Assembly: GCA_964035545.1 (NCBI GenBank)
Contig: OZ037765.1
Span: 12,456,698-12,520,697 of the forward strand
Direction of reading: 5' to 3'
Origin: Bugula neritina
Taxonomy: Eukaryota > Bryozoa > Gymnolaemata > Cheilostomatida > Bugulidae
Length of the DNA: 64,000 nt
Within the stretch, counting starts at the first letter, position 1. Each line of letters begins with the position of its first letter. A program made the translations under genes and the position numbers. Below are positions 11,593-22,560 of the stretch, piece by piece. Under the pieces are notes generated by a model. The model saw nothing but the letters and a program-made list of their open reading frames with translations. It did no database searches and was not told the DNA's origin.

Positions 11593-13036
11593 TCAATTAC
11601 TTTTTAACTTTAAATTAAGCATAGTAAGTAAATGAGCCATCATTTCATCTATGCTTAGACATTCTTCAGAATCAACAGCTGCTTGAAAACTTTGTTGTAG
11701 TGACACTAAAACTAGCCATATCCTCCACAATTTGTCAGTGCATTGAGTCTCATGTCTGCTGTTGTCTGCAAAGTGCAATTCTTTTTGTATTTTTCGAACC
11801 TAACAGACATCGAATCTGCAACCATACTGCACCGGAGCCCTGGGTTCTGAGACCAGTACATGCTGACTCTTTGATGCCGTATATAAGTCATGATTATGTT
11901 TATACCCAAGTAGATCATCAACTCACCTCTAGTGAGATTTAAGGAGGCGAGATGTCCTGCTGCATTGCATAAGAATTACTTTGGTAAACATTGTTATCTA
12001 ATAGCTCAACTGTGAAGAACTGACTAAAAACATCCGCTGATTCCGATTTTTCTAGCTTGGGATTGTTCGCAAATACTGGAGTTGTGTTCGAAGAATTATA
12101 ATATATTATTTAGAGATGGTGTTATTTTTTTATAAACGTTTCGCTAAATGGTAGCAGTAGAAGTTGAAGGGGTATCTTTTGGAAATTTTTTCAGTTTTTT
12201 TTATGTCATCAGAATTGCAAAGTTAGAAGGTTAGGAAACACTGCACTCAGTTGATGAAATAGAAGCATCTCATAATACAGACATGGCGGGAGTGTGCAAA
12301 GAAGAATCTTTTCCACGTTCTCCATTTGAGTGCTCAGAATCAGTCCTAAAATTTCCTTCAGCAAGTTGCTGAATATCTGCATTCCTTGAAGCCTTTCGAT
12401 CACCATCATGATCATCATAAATCAAGCCATCATCACCAGCTTCTGCAAATACAGCTTCTATAACATCTTCACCTGATATCCGTTTCCTTAGTTGGCTAGT
12501 TTTCATTTTGAGAAGTTATGTTGTATCTTAAAAATGTTGTAGAACATTTAATGTCTTACTGAAAGCTCTTTCAGTGAAGATATGTCTCCAGATTTATTTA
12601 AATTACATGATATAATCATATTATAACTTGTTACTTTAATGGCAAAACATAGTAAAGTACTTACAACCAACAATATAAGTGCACTAATAAAGGCATATAG
12701 TTCACATATGGGGACATTCAAGAATTCAATTGTTGCATGATGTTCACTTATGTGGACATAAATATAAAAAATATGAAAACTGACCTTTGCATCTTTTATC
12801 TAATTATTTCTTAGAAAAAATATCAAAAGCTGCTTACCCTTGAGAGTGCAATTTGTAAACTGTTTCCAAAAGTTTGATCTTGACCTGATGACACAACGTT
12901 GTTTTTCTATAGAGTAGATAATTCTTTACTAATGGCTTGTAGTTATTAGATAACTCAAAAAATCAGTTTAATAATGTTTTCTGCTACTAAAAAGGTGGCA
13001 GCAACTTATGTGGATGCTGCGCATCAAAGGGTTAAT
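11593..13036 (-). pseudogene. piggyBac-type transposase remnant with one terminus
   Basis: The right end is CCCTTTGATGCGC next to TTAA (13033-13036), the form expected of a piggyBac terminus. An acidic N-terminal frame (12506-12270, RKRISGEDVIEAVFAEAG) is followed by 11930-11710 (RGELMIYLGINIIMTYI, SMYWSQNP, ADSMSVRFEKY) and, after a frameshift, 11778-11593 (LHFADNS-like start, DKLWRIWLVL, LSIDEMM). These are consecutive conserved blocks of piggyBac transposases, up to just past the first catalytic region. The C-terminal half and the other terminus are gone. Transposition would be cut-and-paste at TTAA (family knowledge). Confidence 0.75.
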
Positions 13037-13044
13037 AGGCATGT

Positions 13045-13400
13045 TTTTTTATTTTTACGGTTGCACTTCTTGTTGGTCGTTTGGTTTTGTTGTTTCTTAT
13101 TATGGGCATTGATTGCCTGCTTTATATTTGGCATGCAACTGTAGATAATTTTTACATTCTTATGGAGTGAATGTTGTGTTGAAAATTCTTCATGATTTTA
13201 CAAAATGTTCTTTTTTTTGCAATTTTTGTAGTGAGGTGTTGACTAAACAGGGTTTTACCAAAAAATTACCCTTTTTCGGCTTTTTTGTAGGGTAGTATCT
13301 CTTTCTAATTCTGGTAGGAATTGTAGTTTGTGTTTGTAGCCCCGTTGGCTTAGAAGATTCTGGTTGTTTGACATGGATTGTTGGAAGACGATGTAACTGC
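13045..13400 (-). pseudogene. Penelope-like element fragment
   Basis: On the - strand, pieces such as GYKHKLQFLPE, VIFW and YSCMPNIKQAINAHNK line up with the RT end and the linker before the endonuclease of the PLE at 4.6-6.7 kb (compare SYSCMLNIAAIINSHNK there). It is short and broken by stops and frameshifts. Confidence 0.6.
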
Positions 13401-13604
13401 TACCCCAGTTTATAAATAATAGGTTGCACTACTAGAGTTTTAATGATGTTTATTAAAGTCAACGTGAAACTACAATAATACAATTTTACTATCTGATAAT
13501 CAAGGCATGAATAAAAGAGAAGAAAACATAAAACATTACAAATTTGTTGCATAAAAACGTTTAGCATACCTACATCACCCTTCCTGGGTAGAGTTAGAAT
13601 TAGC

Positions 13605-13857
<253 letters not shown>

Positions 13858-14197
13858 TGCGAATTTTCACAAATTAAAAATTAAAGTTTGGAAACTTGCA
13901 ACTGCTATCGATATGAATCAATTCTAACCAAATTTGATATTATGGTTTTTGAACATGTTTCAAACAACTAGACAAAAGGAAATTTGACCAAGTTTACATA
14001 AAATACATAATTTGCTAGTCTAAAAATAACATGCTAAGGACATAGGTCGTTTTTTATTAGGAACAATGACGTGTATTGCACTATGACATGAGATTTATTG
14101 TAGATATACCAGTTTGTATACAGTAATGATATTGAAAACTGACAACTAGAAGTTTCTTAAGAATTTGCACATAAACACAAACTACTTTTCGCACGCC

Positions 14198-16474
14198 TCA
14201 TTCAGAGTCAGCATCAGCCGTTGAAGAGTCCGTTGGTAGACTTGCATAAAACTCTTTGGCATAAGGCTTTAGAAACTTGGCTAGATGAGTCACATCTGCG
14301 TGTTTCTTAGGTGGCAATGGGATAGGAGCAGCATACAGATGACCTATTTCACATGGTATTTTACTCTGCCCTTTCTTCTTGGTTATGACACAGGATTTGT
14401 ATGACCCACCATAAGCTTCTTTTATCATAGCAAACCTTGGCTTTGCTTGAGCAAATGATAGCACTCGAACAGGGCGAGTAGGAAATGGACAAGTGGCCAC
14501 ATACAGATTCTTCAAGTATTCGCCCCAATTAGAGAACTCGCTCTGCTGCAATTCTATGACGTTATATGGGCATGGTTTCTTCCTGCAGCGTCTGATCTCA
14601 TTCCACCAGTCATTTGGCGTTTCAGCTGGAGTCTTTTGGTTTATTAGACCAAATTGTTTGTCACACTCCATAAAAGAGTGGCCTCTAACAGGAAATGTTA
14701 CCAACACTTCATCAAACCTCCGTTTCACATGCACCAAGTGGTGGAGATACCGAAATACTGTATAGTTTTTATTTTGACCGGCGCAGGAATCACAAAATAT
14801 CTTGAGATGTTTCACATTGTCAGCAACACTATTGGAGATGAAATGCTGTATCATAGAGCAAACGTCATCTGAGCCCTTCTTTGCAATAGTTTCATCATAG
14901 ACGTAGAAATGAGACTTGTTTGAAGCTAGTTCATGTATATTAGAGGAGATGCAAGTGAGTTGGCGCCTGTAATACACATCGTTTGTTGTGATGTTCGGTG
15001 CTGGTAAATTTTTTTGAAAGTCCATGCAGATAGCCATTATTGAGTCGTCTACTTCTGCACTTCTTCTAGCATTCCTCTTGTGGTTATAGAATTGCTTGGC
15101 CCGAGCAAGATGAACCTTGTTCTCTGTCTCAGCCTTAGAGAGCTGCTCCTTCACATCCTCATTGTCCTGATCATCCTTCAATACCAGTTTCAGTTGCTCA
15201 ACAATGGCTCTATTTTCATCACACGTTGAGCATGTATCGGAGCGTGGATAGCCGAACGAAATGTTAAATTCATTAATAAATATCTGACGATATGTCTCTT
15301 GGCTTACTTTAATGTCTGGATGTTTTTCTTTAAACAGTTCAAACATCTTTGTCTGGTTCAACTCAGCTGGTAGATATAGCCTCTTAGATTTGCCAAGACT
15401 GTAGTGGGACCTCTCTCCCCTGAATGACTTTATGTGCTGTCGTATCATCTCCTTTGTCTGCTCAGGAAGTTTGTTTGCGACGTTTCCATGCTTTCCTCGT
15501 CCATCCACTGGTGGCTTGCCTGAAAAACATAGATCAATAGAAATTTAAGTAAAGTAACAGTCTTTAAAGCACATAAAAATTGACGACTCAAATTATTGCA
15601 CACCTACTTTAGTTCTATGAAGTTGCTGTATTTTAAATCATATGAAACAATGCATTTGGCTCTATGTAATTCTAGCAAATTTAGGAATCATTTTTAGTTT
15701 AATAATAAATTAATAAAAGATGGTAACATGCTAACCTGTTATGGAAAGAGCCTTCTTTATTGTCTTCAGACGTGTGATGGTGATGCCAAAGATAGCCATA
15801 AAAGCCTTGTAGCATATCTGCACACTTTGAATACATTCATCTCTAGATAGTTTAAGTGTATATTTGTAAGAGTGTACATGAAAGTCAGCATCATGTTGGT
15901 CATCTTTCCTTGACCGTCTCCTCTCAACATCATGCAAAGTAATCATTGTCGAGAGATAGGCATCCTGCTCATTCTTACTCGCATAGTCCTGAGTAAATCC
16001 TAAATAAATAAAAAACTCCTTACACAGACCCAAGAAAATATAATATTGTAAACAACTTCCTTCTACACATAACATGACAAATCAACAGTGAGTGACACCA
16101 CCATATTATTATTTCAACATCTTACTTTACTAAATTATTATTAAAAAAAATATTATTATTTTTATTATAATTATTACTATCGTTTTTACTATTATAGTTA
16201 GTCGTAGAAGTCATCGTAGCAGTCGTTATTATTAAATTCCCTATATAGACAAAATGATTATTAGCTTACCTCTAATGAGTTCTAGTCTCTCCTCAGCTGA
16301 AGTGATCTCAAAACACTTGAGTCTGGAACATTTGCAGTCCAGTCCTGTTACATGTTGAGAGACTCTTCTCTTCTTAGCAATGCTCTTTTGGCTACCTAAT
16401 ACTTTTCTCTTTTTTGGCTTATCTGTAAACTGTGGGTGTTCACCTTCTTCACTACTACTGTTGCTAGCATTCAT
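14198..16474 (-). CDS. DUF7869-type putative transposase, three exons
   Basis: Exons 16474-16270, 15999-15736 and 15519-14198 join in frame (phase 1 at both introns, canonical GT/AG) to 596 codons plus stop. Exon 1 has a Ser/Glu-rich start, basic nuclear-localisation-like runs (KPKKRK, KKRR) and a CKCSRLKC zinc-like cluster; CSTCDEN follows early in exon 3. The core has MDFQKNLPAP (about residue 322), FCDSCAGQNKN (about 400) and RGHSFMECDKQFG (about 442): spaced acidic residues as in an RNase H-fold DDE/D enzyme. I associate these motifs with proteins annotated as DUF7869, common and uncharacterised in animals. Its place between inverted repeats argues that it moves this element. The catalytic assignment is inference. 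Confidence 0.8.
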
Positions 16475-16788
16475 GTCTATTTAGAATGTGTTCTAACTCT
16501 ATTAAACTGAAAAAAATGCTTTCTTCTCTAATCTTGCTGCACACAACACAAAAACTACCTCTGACTTCCTGTTTCACATGCGCACCGTCATTGGTCAATT
16601 GTTATCACATGACTGGACATAAGTTATTTTTCTTTTGTGATGACTGGACATAGGTCTTTGTTGCTTTGGGGTGGGTTTCAAATCCAGCCTTAAAACCATG
16701 GACAAAATTTGTTTTTCTCTTTGATAATTTTATGACTAAAACTTTAATACTTGAGCTATCCAAGGGAAGAAAAATCTCATTTTTTTTG

Positions 16789-16825
16789 AAAATGGACAAA
16801 TGTCGTTTTTCTTTTGAGGTCTTCA
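16789..16825 (-). repeat. Right terminal inverted repeat
   Basis: The reverse complement starts TGAAGACCTCAAAAG, matching the left end with about five substitutions. Followed by the resumed TA array. Confidence 0.85.
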
Positions 16826-16837
16826 TATATATATAGG

Positions 16838-16913
<76 letters not shown>
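16826..16913. repeat. (TA)n array, right of transposon
   Basis: TA repeat with one AGGCCT interruption (about 16835-16840), the continuation of 13611-13820. Confidence 0.9.
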
Positions 16914-16922
<9 letters not shown>

Positions 16923-16965
16923 TTCAGATTGTTGAAGATATATATATTTTTTATTTAAAAAAATC

Positions 16966-17013
16966 TCACACGACTAAATAGTTTCGTGCAGTAAGCTGCA
17001 CTTGTCAGGTGTC
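16966..17013 (-). ncRNA. Hammerhead ribozyme-like motif, one core change
   Basis: On the - strand: CTGACAA (17008-17002), then helix II GTGCAG-CTTA-CTGCAC (perfect six pairs), GAAA (16985-16982), helix III ACTA/TAGT, and cleavage triplet GTC (16974-16972). Helix I begins with four clean pairs (ACAC with GTGT). The only departure is A instead of the invariant G in CUGANGA, which should cripple cleavage. It lies beside a PLE fragment, like the other two motifs in this window. Confidence 0.65.
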
Positions 17014-17052
17014 AGACTAAAAATAAATAAATAAATACAATATATAAAGCAT

Positions 17053-17395
17053 TCCGATTATAAAAGGATTAGACTATAAAAGCTAGTTATTCAATAGAAA
17101 AAAGCTAATTTATAATAGGTAATAAGTGCTTGAATTTTTATGTAACATTGCCCAAGTAGTGCTTTCGTGCATGTCTGCATGTGGATAAAATTTCATTCCT
17201 GTTATTAAGGGAAGATGTACTGGGCTGGTATACTATGAAATACTTTTCCCATAGGCAGAGGTTGCACCTTTTAGTAACTTTGTTGTATGAGTTAGTCTTT
17301 ATAACAACTCGAGCACTTATTACCTATTATAAATTTGCTTTTTTTATTGAATAACTAGCTTTTATAGTCTAATCCTTTTATAATCGAAATGCTTT
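17053..17395 (-). mobile_element. PLE C-terminal fragment inside a long inverted repeat
   Basis: 17053-17134 and 17309-17395 are inverted copies of each other (shared blocks ATTATAAAAGGATTAGAC and GCTAGTTATTCAATA), enclosing about 175 bp. On the - strand the interior encodes the tail of a PLE endonuclease: RCNLCLWEKYF, SLNNRNEIL and TCRHARKHYL. The hairpin could arise from PLE copying that switched strands, or from two inverted termini. No long open frame remains. Confidence 0.65.
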
Positions 17396-17399
17396 ACAC

Positions 17400-19152
17400 T
17401 TGACACTGCTTTTGGGCTGAGATAGTTTGCATGCATTTAGCGTTTGATTATTAAATTGTTCCTTCAGTTTATTCACATTAGTTAGAACTTCATTGGCAAA
17501 CTGTCCTGTTATGTCTTCAGGATTTTTTTCTAGAACAGCCTTTCAAGTCTTACAGCACTTTAGGGGTGTAGCTAGCTTTAAAATGTCCACGTTCCCATTT
17601 TTAAGCTGCCACTTTGTTTTGTGTTTGCTGAAACACTCTATGCATGATCCTGCTGATGGTGAAAGCTTTTTGAAGTCAACTAGTGCCTAACCTTTTTTTG
17701 CCTCTTCCTCTGTTGAAATAACTGGATTTTTTCATTAAATGACTTATTGTCTGTTTTCTATTTCTGTAGTCATTCTTTGTTGATGATTTGTTTATTATGC
17801 CATGTGTCAGCAATCCTGTTTTATAAGTAAGTTTCATTTTGCTTCATGGTACACACAGACTGAAGTTAGCCTGAAATAAATGCCAACAAAGACTTATTAC
17901 ATTTTGAAAGTAAACGGAAATTAGCCTGAAATATTCCCAACCTTGCCACATTTTGTATGTTGTGACTGCAATAAATTATACTTTCTCCCTATTTTTTTAA
18001 TGTTCATTAATTAAAAGTTTTGAAAAACAAATATTTTTATTCGTTTATGGGTAAATTCATGTTAGCTCTTGGTAGCACCACAGTTTCTATCTTGCATTAG
18101 CACTATTCAGGTAACTTTTCATTATTAGACAATCTGATTTCTTTAAGATGGCTTTTGTCAGCCTAAAGATATTATAATAAGTATAATTCACTCTGCCTAA
18201 TTCAGTCCAACAATGATTTTTGGTGCTGAAAAATATTTTATATCAAGCTCAAATGTTGGTTGCATTGTTGTTTTATTATATTCAAATACTTCATAAAAAT
18301 AGAAGCCTTTAATTACTAGTATTTTGGACACTGTTACAAGTTGCAAAGTTACCAATATTTTTGACAATGAATATTATCAGTTTATTCAATAATATTATTC
18401 ACTAATAGAACAAAAAATATAAGAGAGTATAAAATAACGAGTTTTCAATATTTGCTCTGCCTTCAAACAATTCATCATACTAGCAACTGAAATTATTCTT
18501 CTCGCCGGACAAAATTGTGAATATAGGACAAAAGTTTATTTGGAGAAATTTTCTATCTTTTACTTTAACCCTTTTGTTTTTTTTGTTTTGTCTTGTTCAA
18601 TGTTTAAATTTTTCTAAATGTATAAATATTTCTTTTCAAAAACCACAATATAGAGTATTTTCAAAATACTTTTCAGTAAAGTGTTTAACGCCCAACCACC
18701 ACTTGAAAGTTTCATGATTGAACAAATATTATGTTTACATGAAGACAATCTTCGTATGAAGTTCAAGCTATTTTCTCTAGTTTCAGTTCATATTTCATCA
18801 AGTATCTGGTAAAAAAGTATTTTCTCATCAATTGCTTTGTAAAAAGCTGGTGGAACCAAATTCTGCAATAATACGCCCAGCATTATTAGTATTTAGCTAT
18901 TCAAGGAATACAAAAAATATCGCAGGGCTCCTTTTTAAAAAAAAATGTGGAATGATGAGCTGGAATGATTAAGTAAATAATGCAGTCGCAGCCAGGATTT
19001 TACCTCACAGGCCTGTTACCACAATATGCTTTCTATTTGTTTGAAGATGTAATTAATAGGCCAACTTTCTTCTACAAACTTTCAGTAATGTGGTTGCAGC
19101 TCCTACTGCTTAGCAGTTGCGCAGTTTTATTAAACAAATTCATGCTGTAATA
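17400..19152. other. Intergenic; one weak protein-like stretch
   Basis: On the - strand, 17690-17430 gives a cysteine-containing stretch (CIECFSKHKTKWQLKNG) with a stop, which may be a transposon relic. The remainder is AT-rich with nothing I can identify. Confidence 0.35.
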
Positions 19153-19557
19153 GGGTCATTTTATTTAATATAGTACACACTGGAAATCTCTAGCTTTTAG
19201 CTATTTTTACAATTTAGCTGCTGATGGACATGGGTTTTTGTCTAAAACTGGTAAAATATCAATAAATACACCTAAATAATCAAGGTTCTTTTTAATTTTC
19301 ATGATTTTCCAGGCTTTTTCCTAATTATTCAGCTACTTTCAATTGCGGACTGTTACGGTTTTTTTCGCAATGGTCTGAATAAATAGGAAAAAAACATGGG
19401 AAATTAGGCAAAATTAAAAAGAACCTAGATTATTTAGGTGTATTTATTGATATTTTATTGGTTTCGGGCAAAAACCCATGTTCGTTGGCAGCTAAATTGT
19501 GAAAAAAAGCTAAAAACTGGAGATTTCCAGTGTGTACTAAGTTAAGTAAAATGACCC
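19153..19557. mobile_element. Foldback MITE, GGGTCA termini
   Basis: A 405-bp element that is mostly two inverted arms of about 165 bp or more (left begins GGGTCATTTTATTTA; right ends AAGTAAAATGACCC). AATA flanks it at 19149-19152 and 19558-19561, a candidate 4-bp target duplication. No coding capacity; it would depend on a transposase from elsewhere. Confidence 0.8.
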
Positions 19558-20639
19558 AATAAGAATATGTTTATTTGCCACCTGTAGTAGCAAGGTTCAA
19601 AATGCAAGCTCGCAAGCTGCTTATCATTGTCTTTCCATTGCTTTCCATTGCGCAAATTGGTGCTCGTATGGATGCGTTTGAGGTTGTGATTTTTTGAACT
19701 TATGGTTGTGCTTTCATTTGATCCAACTCTTTCCAAGCATCAAATCAAAATCCATTTGCATAATGGGAAGCTGGAAAATGTAATGTATAAGCCAACTCAC
19801 TTTTTGAGTTGTATAGTTATTCAAGCTGTCAAACTGTAGCGTCGCCACTAACTATAGATGAGTTGTACTGGTGTTGGTGTTAGTAACTTTATTTTTGCTT
19901 ATTCCAACTGCCGTCGGAGACTGTAAAAGTAGATTAATATATGCAATTATAATAGGTTTTTAAAATAAAACCAACAAAAAATTGTTCATGACGTAAAGTA
20001 TTCAAACATATCTACAGATTTTGGATTAATCACCTCTTGCATTCTTTTAGTGGCTAGCTAGGGTGAGTTTGACTCTAGGAAACGACATTGTAGGTCTACT
20101 GAAAATATTAAAGTTTATCATAAAAATGGCATTAAATGATAACTACCATAGACAAAGTTAAGTATTATATCAGTTAGGACAAGTAATAGTGCATGTATCA
20201 CATAAACAAAGATCAAACTTATATTCAAAGTCGACTTGAATTAGTAGTTGCAGTAAAATACTGTTATGAGTAAAAGTAAAACTTCAAGCTACCAATTAGG
20301 GTACTATCTTGTGACAAACTGATCAATAACTGGAGAGCCTGCCTTAAGAATTCATAATTTTATGAGAAATATATTATATAAAGTTAACGCATAGCAATGA
20401 ATTCTATCATGCACCGACCACACTGGCATTCCAAACTTGTTAAACTCCTAAACATGTTAAATAAACCAAATATTTGTTATTAAGTTGAAATAGATGAAAA
20501 TACTTAAGGAAAGGTTCAAACTATTACAAATACTGAAAAACAAAACTAAACTGTGCCTCTTTAAGTTAATTCCAATTCAAATTCATTTTTATATTTTGTT
20601 AATTATATCAATAAAATTAATTGTTATTGATGCGATGGA

Positions 20640-21330
20640 ACTTGCATTGCTAGCGCGCTAATATTCTATTAGCTGTAGGTTCAACGTCTGCACTGAACAT
20701 CCGAGTTGCTAAAGCGTAAAGCCACAGCCAATGGGCGAGGGCATGCTGCTATTTAATTAATGAATTGAGAACAGTCATTGCGGAGGCCGGAATCAAGTGA
20801 TGTGATAACCTATTTGAGTGAAACGTTATGCTAAACGCAACGCTGATTGCTTAATAAACTGTTGGATATTCATTACGTTATGCTGCTTTTACAACTTGTA
20901 ATAACTTTACACTCCCCCCTTTGATTCGTCCTAGATTGGCAAATCAAAACCTGACACTGCGTCTACTGCATTACTTCTATGGAGTGACTTGGTCTCCCCA
21001 GGTAGCTAAGGTTAGATTTCAGTTTGCCGTTTTTATCTAGACTGTCAGCCAGGAGTAGTTGAACCTTTCGAACCTCTCGCCATCGTTTTCTTGGCGGGCG
21101 TAAACCAACACGGTGTTTGTAAATTGTTTCCTGTAGCAGAATGTTAGATTCCTCGTCTGAGATTGCCTCAGGATGGCCCTTACATAGTGTAGTGTCATTC
21201 ATGAAAACTGTATACTCCTGCATGAACTCTGGCTGCTTTGACGATTTCTGTTTTACCAAGAGGAACCTTTTTGTGTGGAATCAATTTAGTATTAGATATG
21301 CCAGGCTTCCACTTCAAGGGTAGGGGCATA
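20640..21330 (-). mobile_element. BEL/Pao 3' end: pol tail, polypurine tract, LTR
   Basis: 21259-20963 (- strand) encodes a 98-residue tail combining an RT-proximal piece (FMQEYTVFMND, CKGHPEAISDEE) with one like the domain after BEL integrase (RPPRKRWREV...DKNGKLKSN...RPSHSIEVM), so the middle of pol is deleted. It is followed by AAAGGGGGGAG (20922-20912), a polypurine tract, then TGTAAAGTTATTAC, the start of a 3' LTR at 20911. The outer LTR end is not resolved (about 20640). No 5' LTR is seen in the window. Confidence 0.6.
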
Positions 21331-21349
21331 GTGTAGATTCCATCTTCTC

Positions 21350-21470
21350 GTTTGATGCCGTTATGACTACAATGCGAAGGGAAAAATTACAGGCACACAG
21401 TGTGATCTATGCACAATGCAAATCCAAGGCTATGTGAATTGCAGAGCTACAATGCACTGCAAGTACTGTT
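21350..21470 (+). other. Short cysteine-rich frame, unknown
   Basis: Reads GTQCDLCTMQIQGYVNC followed by HCKYCF, a zinc-finger-like spacing reminiscent of the C-terminal cysteine domain of piggyBac transposases. It is too short and isolated to assign. Confidence 0.3.
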
Positions 21471-21780
21471 TTCCTACTAGTTTGTCTAGTTATGGTGACA
21501 TTGCAAACTCCCTGTTAATTGGTCAGTTTCCCACTGACAATAGGTATGAAAAGTAGCACACTAATTTATCACAAACAAACAATATTCAAAGTGATTCAAC
21601 TCAAATAGTTTAAATCAGCTCATCAAGTACTTTGATAATAGCTCAGGATAGTAAATTGCTCTTTCATAAGAGCTAGGGTAAAACAATTAAAATGACCTTT
21701 TGATTAGATTCCTCATTTAAAAACTTTTACTTGGACTTTACAGTAAACTAGCCTTATCAGCTTAATACTATATGAGATAT

Positions 21781-22056
21781 GGAGCAGGTGTGCTCAGCTG
21801 TCTCTCTAAGGAGTTTATTGCTGAAACTTCCTGGTGATTTGCTAAGATTCCTCAGGACAGGCCTCTATAGAATTATTTAGCTGTTGTCTCACAGATGGTG
21901 GATTTTCTTACTATATATGGAGCAGGTGTGCTCAGCTGTCTCTCTAAGGAGTTGATTGCTGAAACTTCCTGGTGTTTTGCTAAGATTTCTCAAGACAGGC
22001 CTCCATTGAATTCTTTAGCTTTTGTCTCACAGATGGTTGAGTTTCTTACTGTAGCT
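21781..22056 (+). repeat. Two-copy tandem duplication, 138-bp period
   Basis: The block starting GGAGCAGGTGTGCTCAGCTG at 21781 recurs at 21919 with scattered substitutions. The period is a multiple of three; the second copy is open on the + strand, while the first contains stops. The protein (LSCLSKELIAETSWCF) is not recognised. Confidence 0.75.
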
Positions 22057-22560
22057 GGAATAAGTAAAAATAAAGTTACTAACACCAACATTAGTACAAC
22101 TCATCTATAGTTAGTGGCAACGCTATGGCTATGTGTTTACTTTATAATATATTTTTCATAAAATTATGAATTCAAAAGGCAGGCTCTCCAGTTATTGATC
22201 AATTTGTCACAAGATAGTACCCTAATTGGTAGCTTAAACTATAAAACAATCTTTAGACAGTAAAAGTTAGCCTAGGAGTGTGCACTTTTTGATTATCCAA
22301 TGTGCTTCGAAAATAAATATTTTGCTTGAATCTATGTAAAGCTTTATCTTGGAGAACTAGTAAGTTTTTCTATAAAGAAAGTGATTGTTAAAATATATTA
22401 TATTAATAATTATTGCATTTTTTAAAGGTTTTCTAGTTGTTTTGTAATAATGTATTATTCTTAGTAATTTGTCTGAATACTTGTTATTTGGATTGTAATC
22501 GAAGGTTATATGCAAAAGATATTATAATATTATTTAATAATGGCATCTAAATAATTCCAG

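Larger units (their letters stand above)
19838..22245. repeat. Permuted inverted repeat segments
   Basis: 19838-19912 is an inverted match of 22055-22128 (shared GCCACTAACTATAGATGAG). 20281-20411 is an inverted match of 22128-22245 (shared GCTACCAATTAGGGTACTA), at about 90% by eye. The two parts adjoin on the right but are 370 bp apart and in the wrong order on the left, so this is not a simple inversion. Confidence 0.7.
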
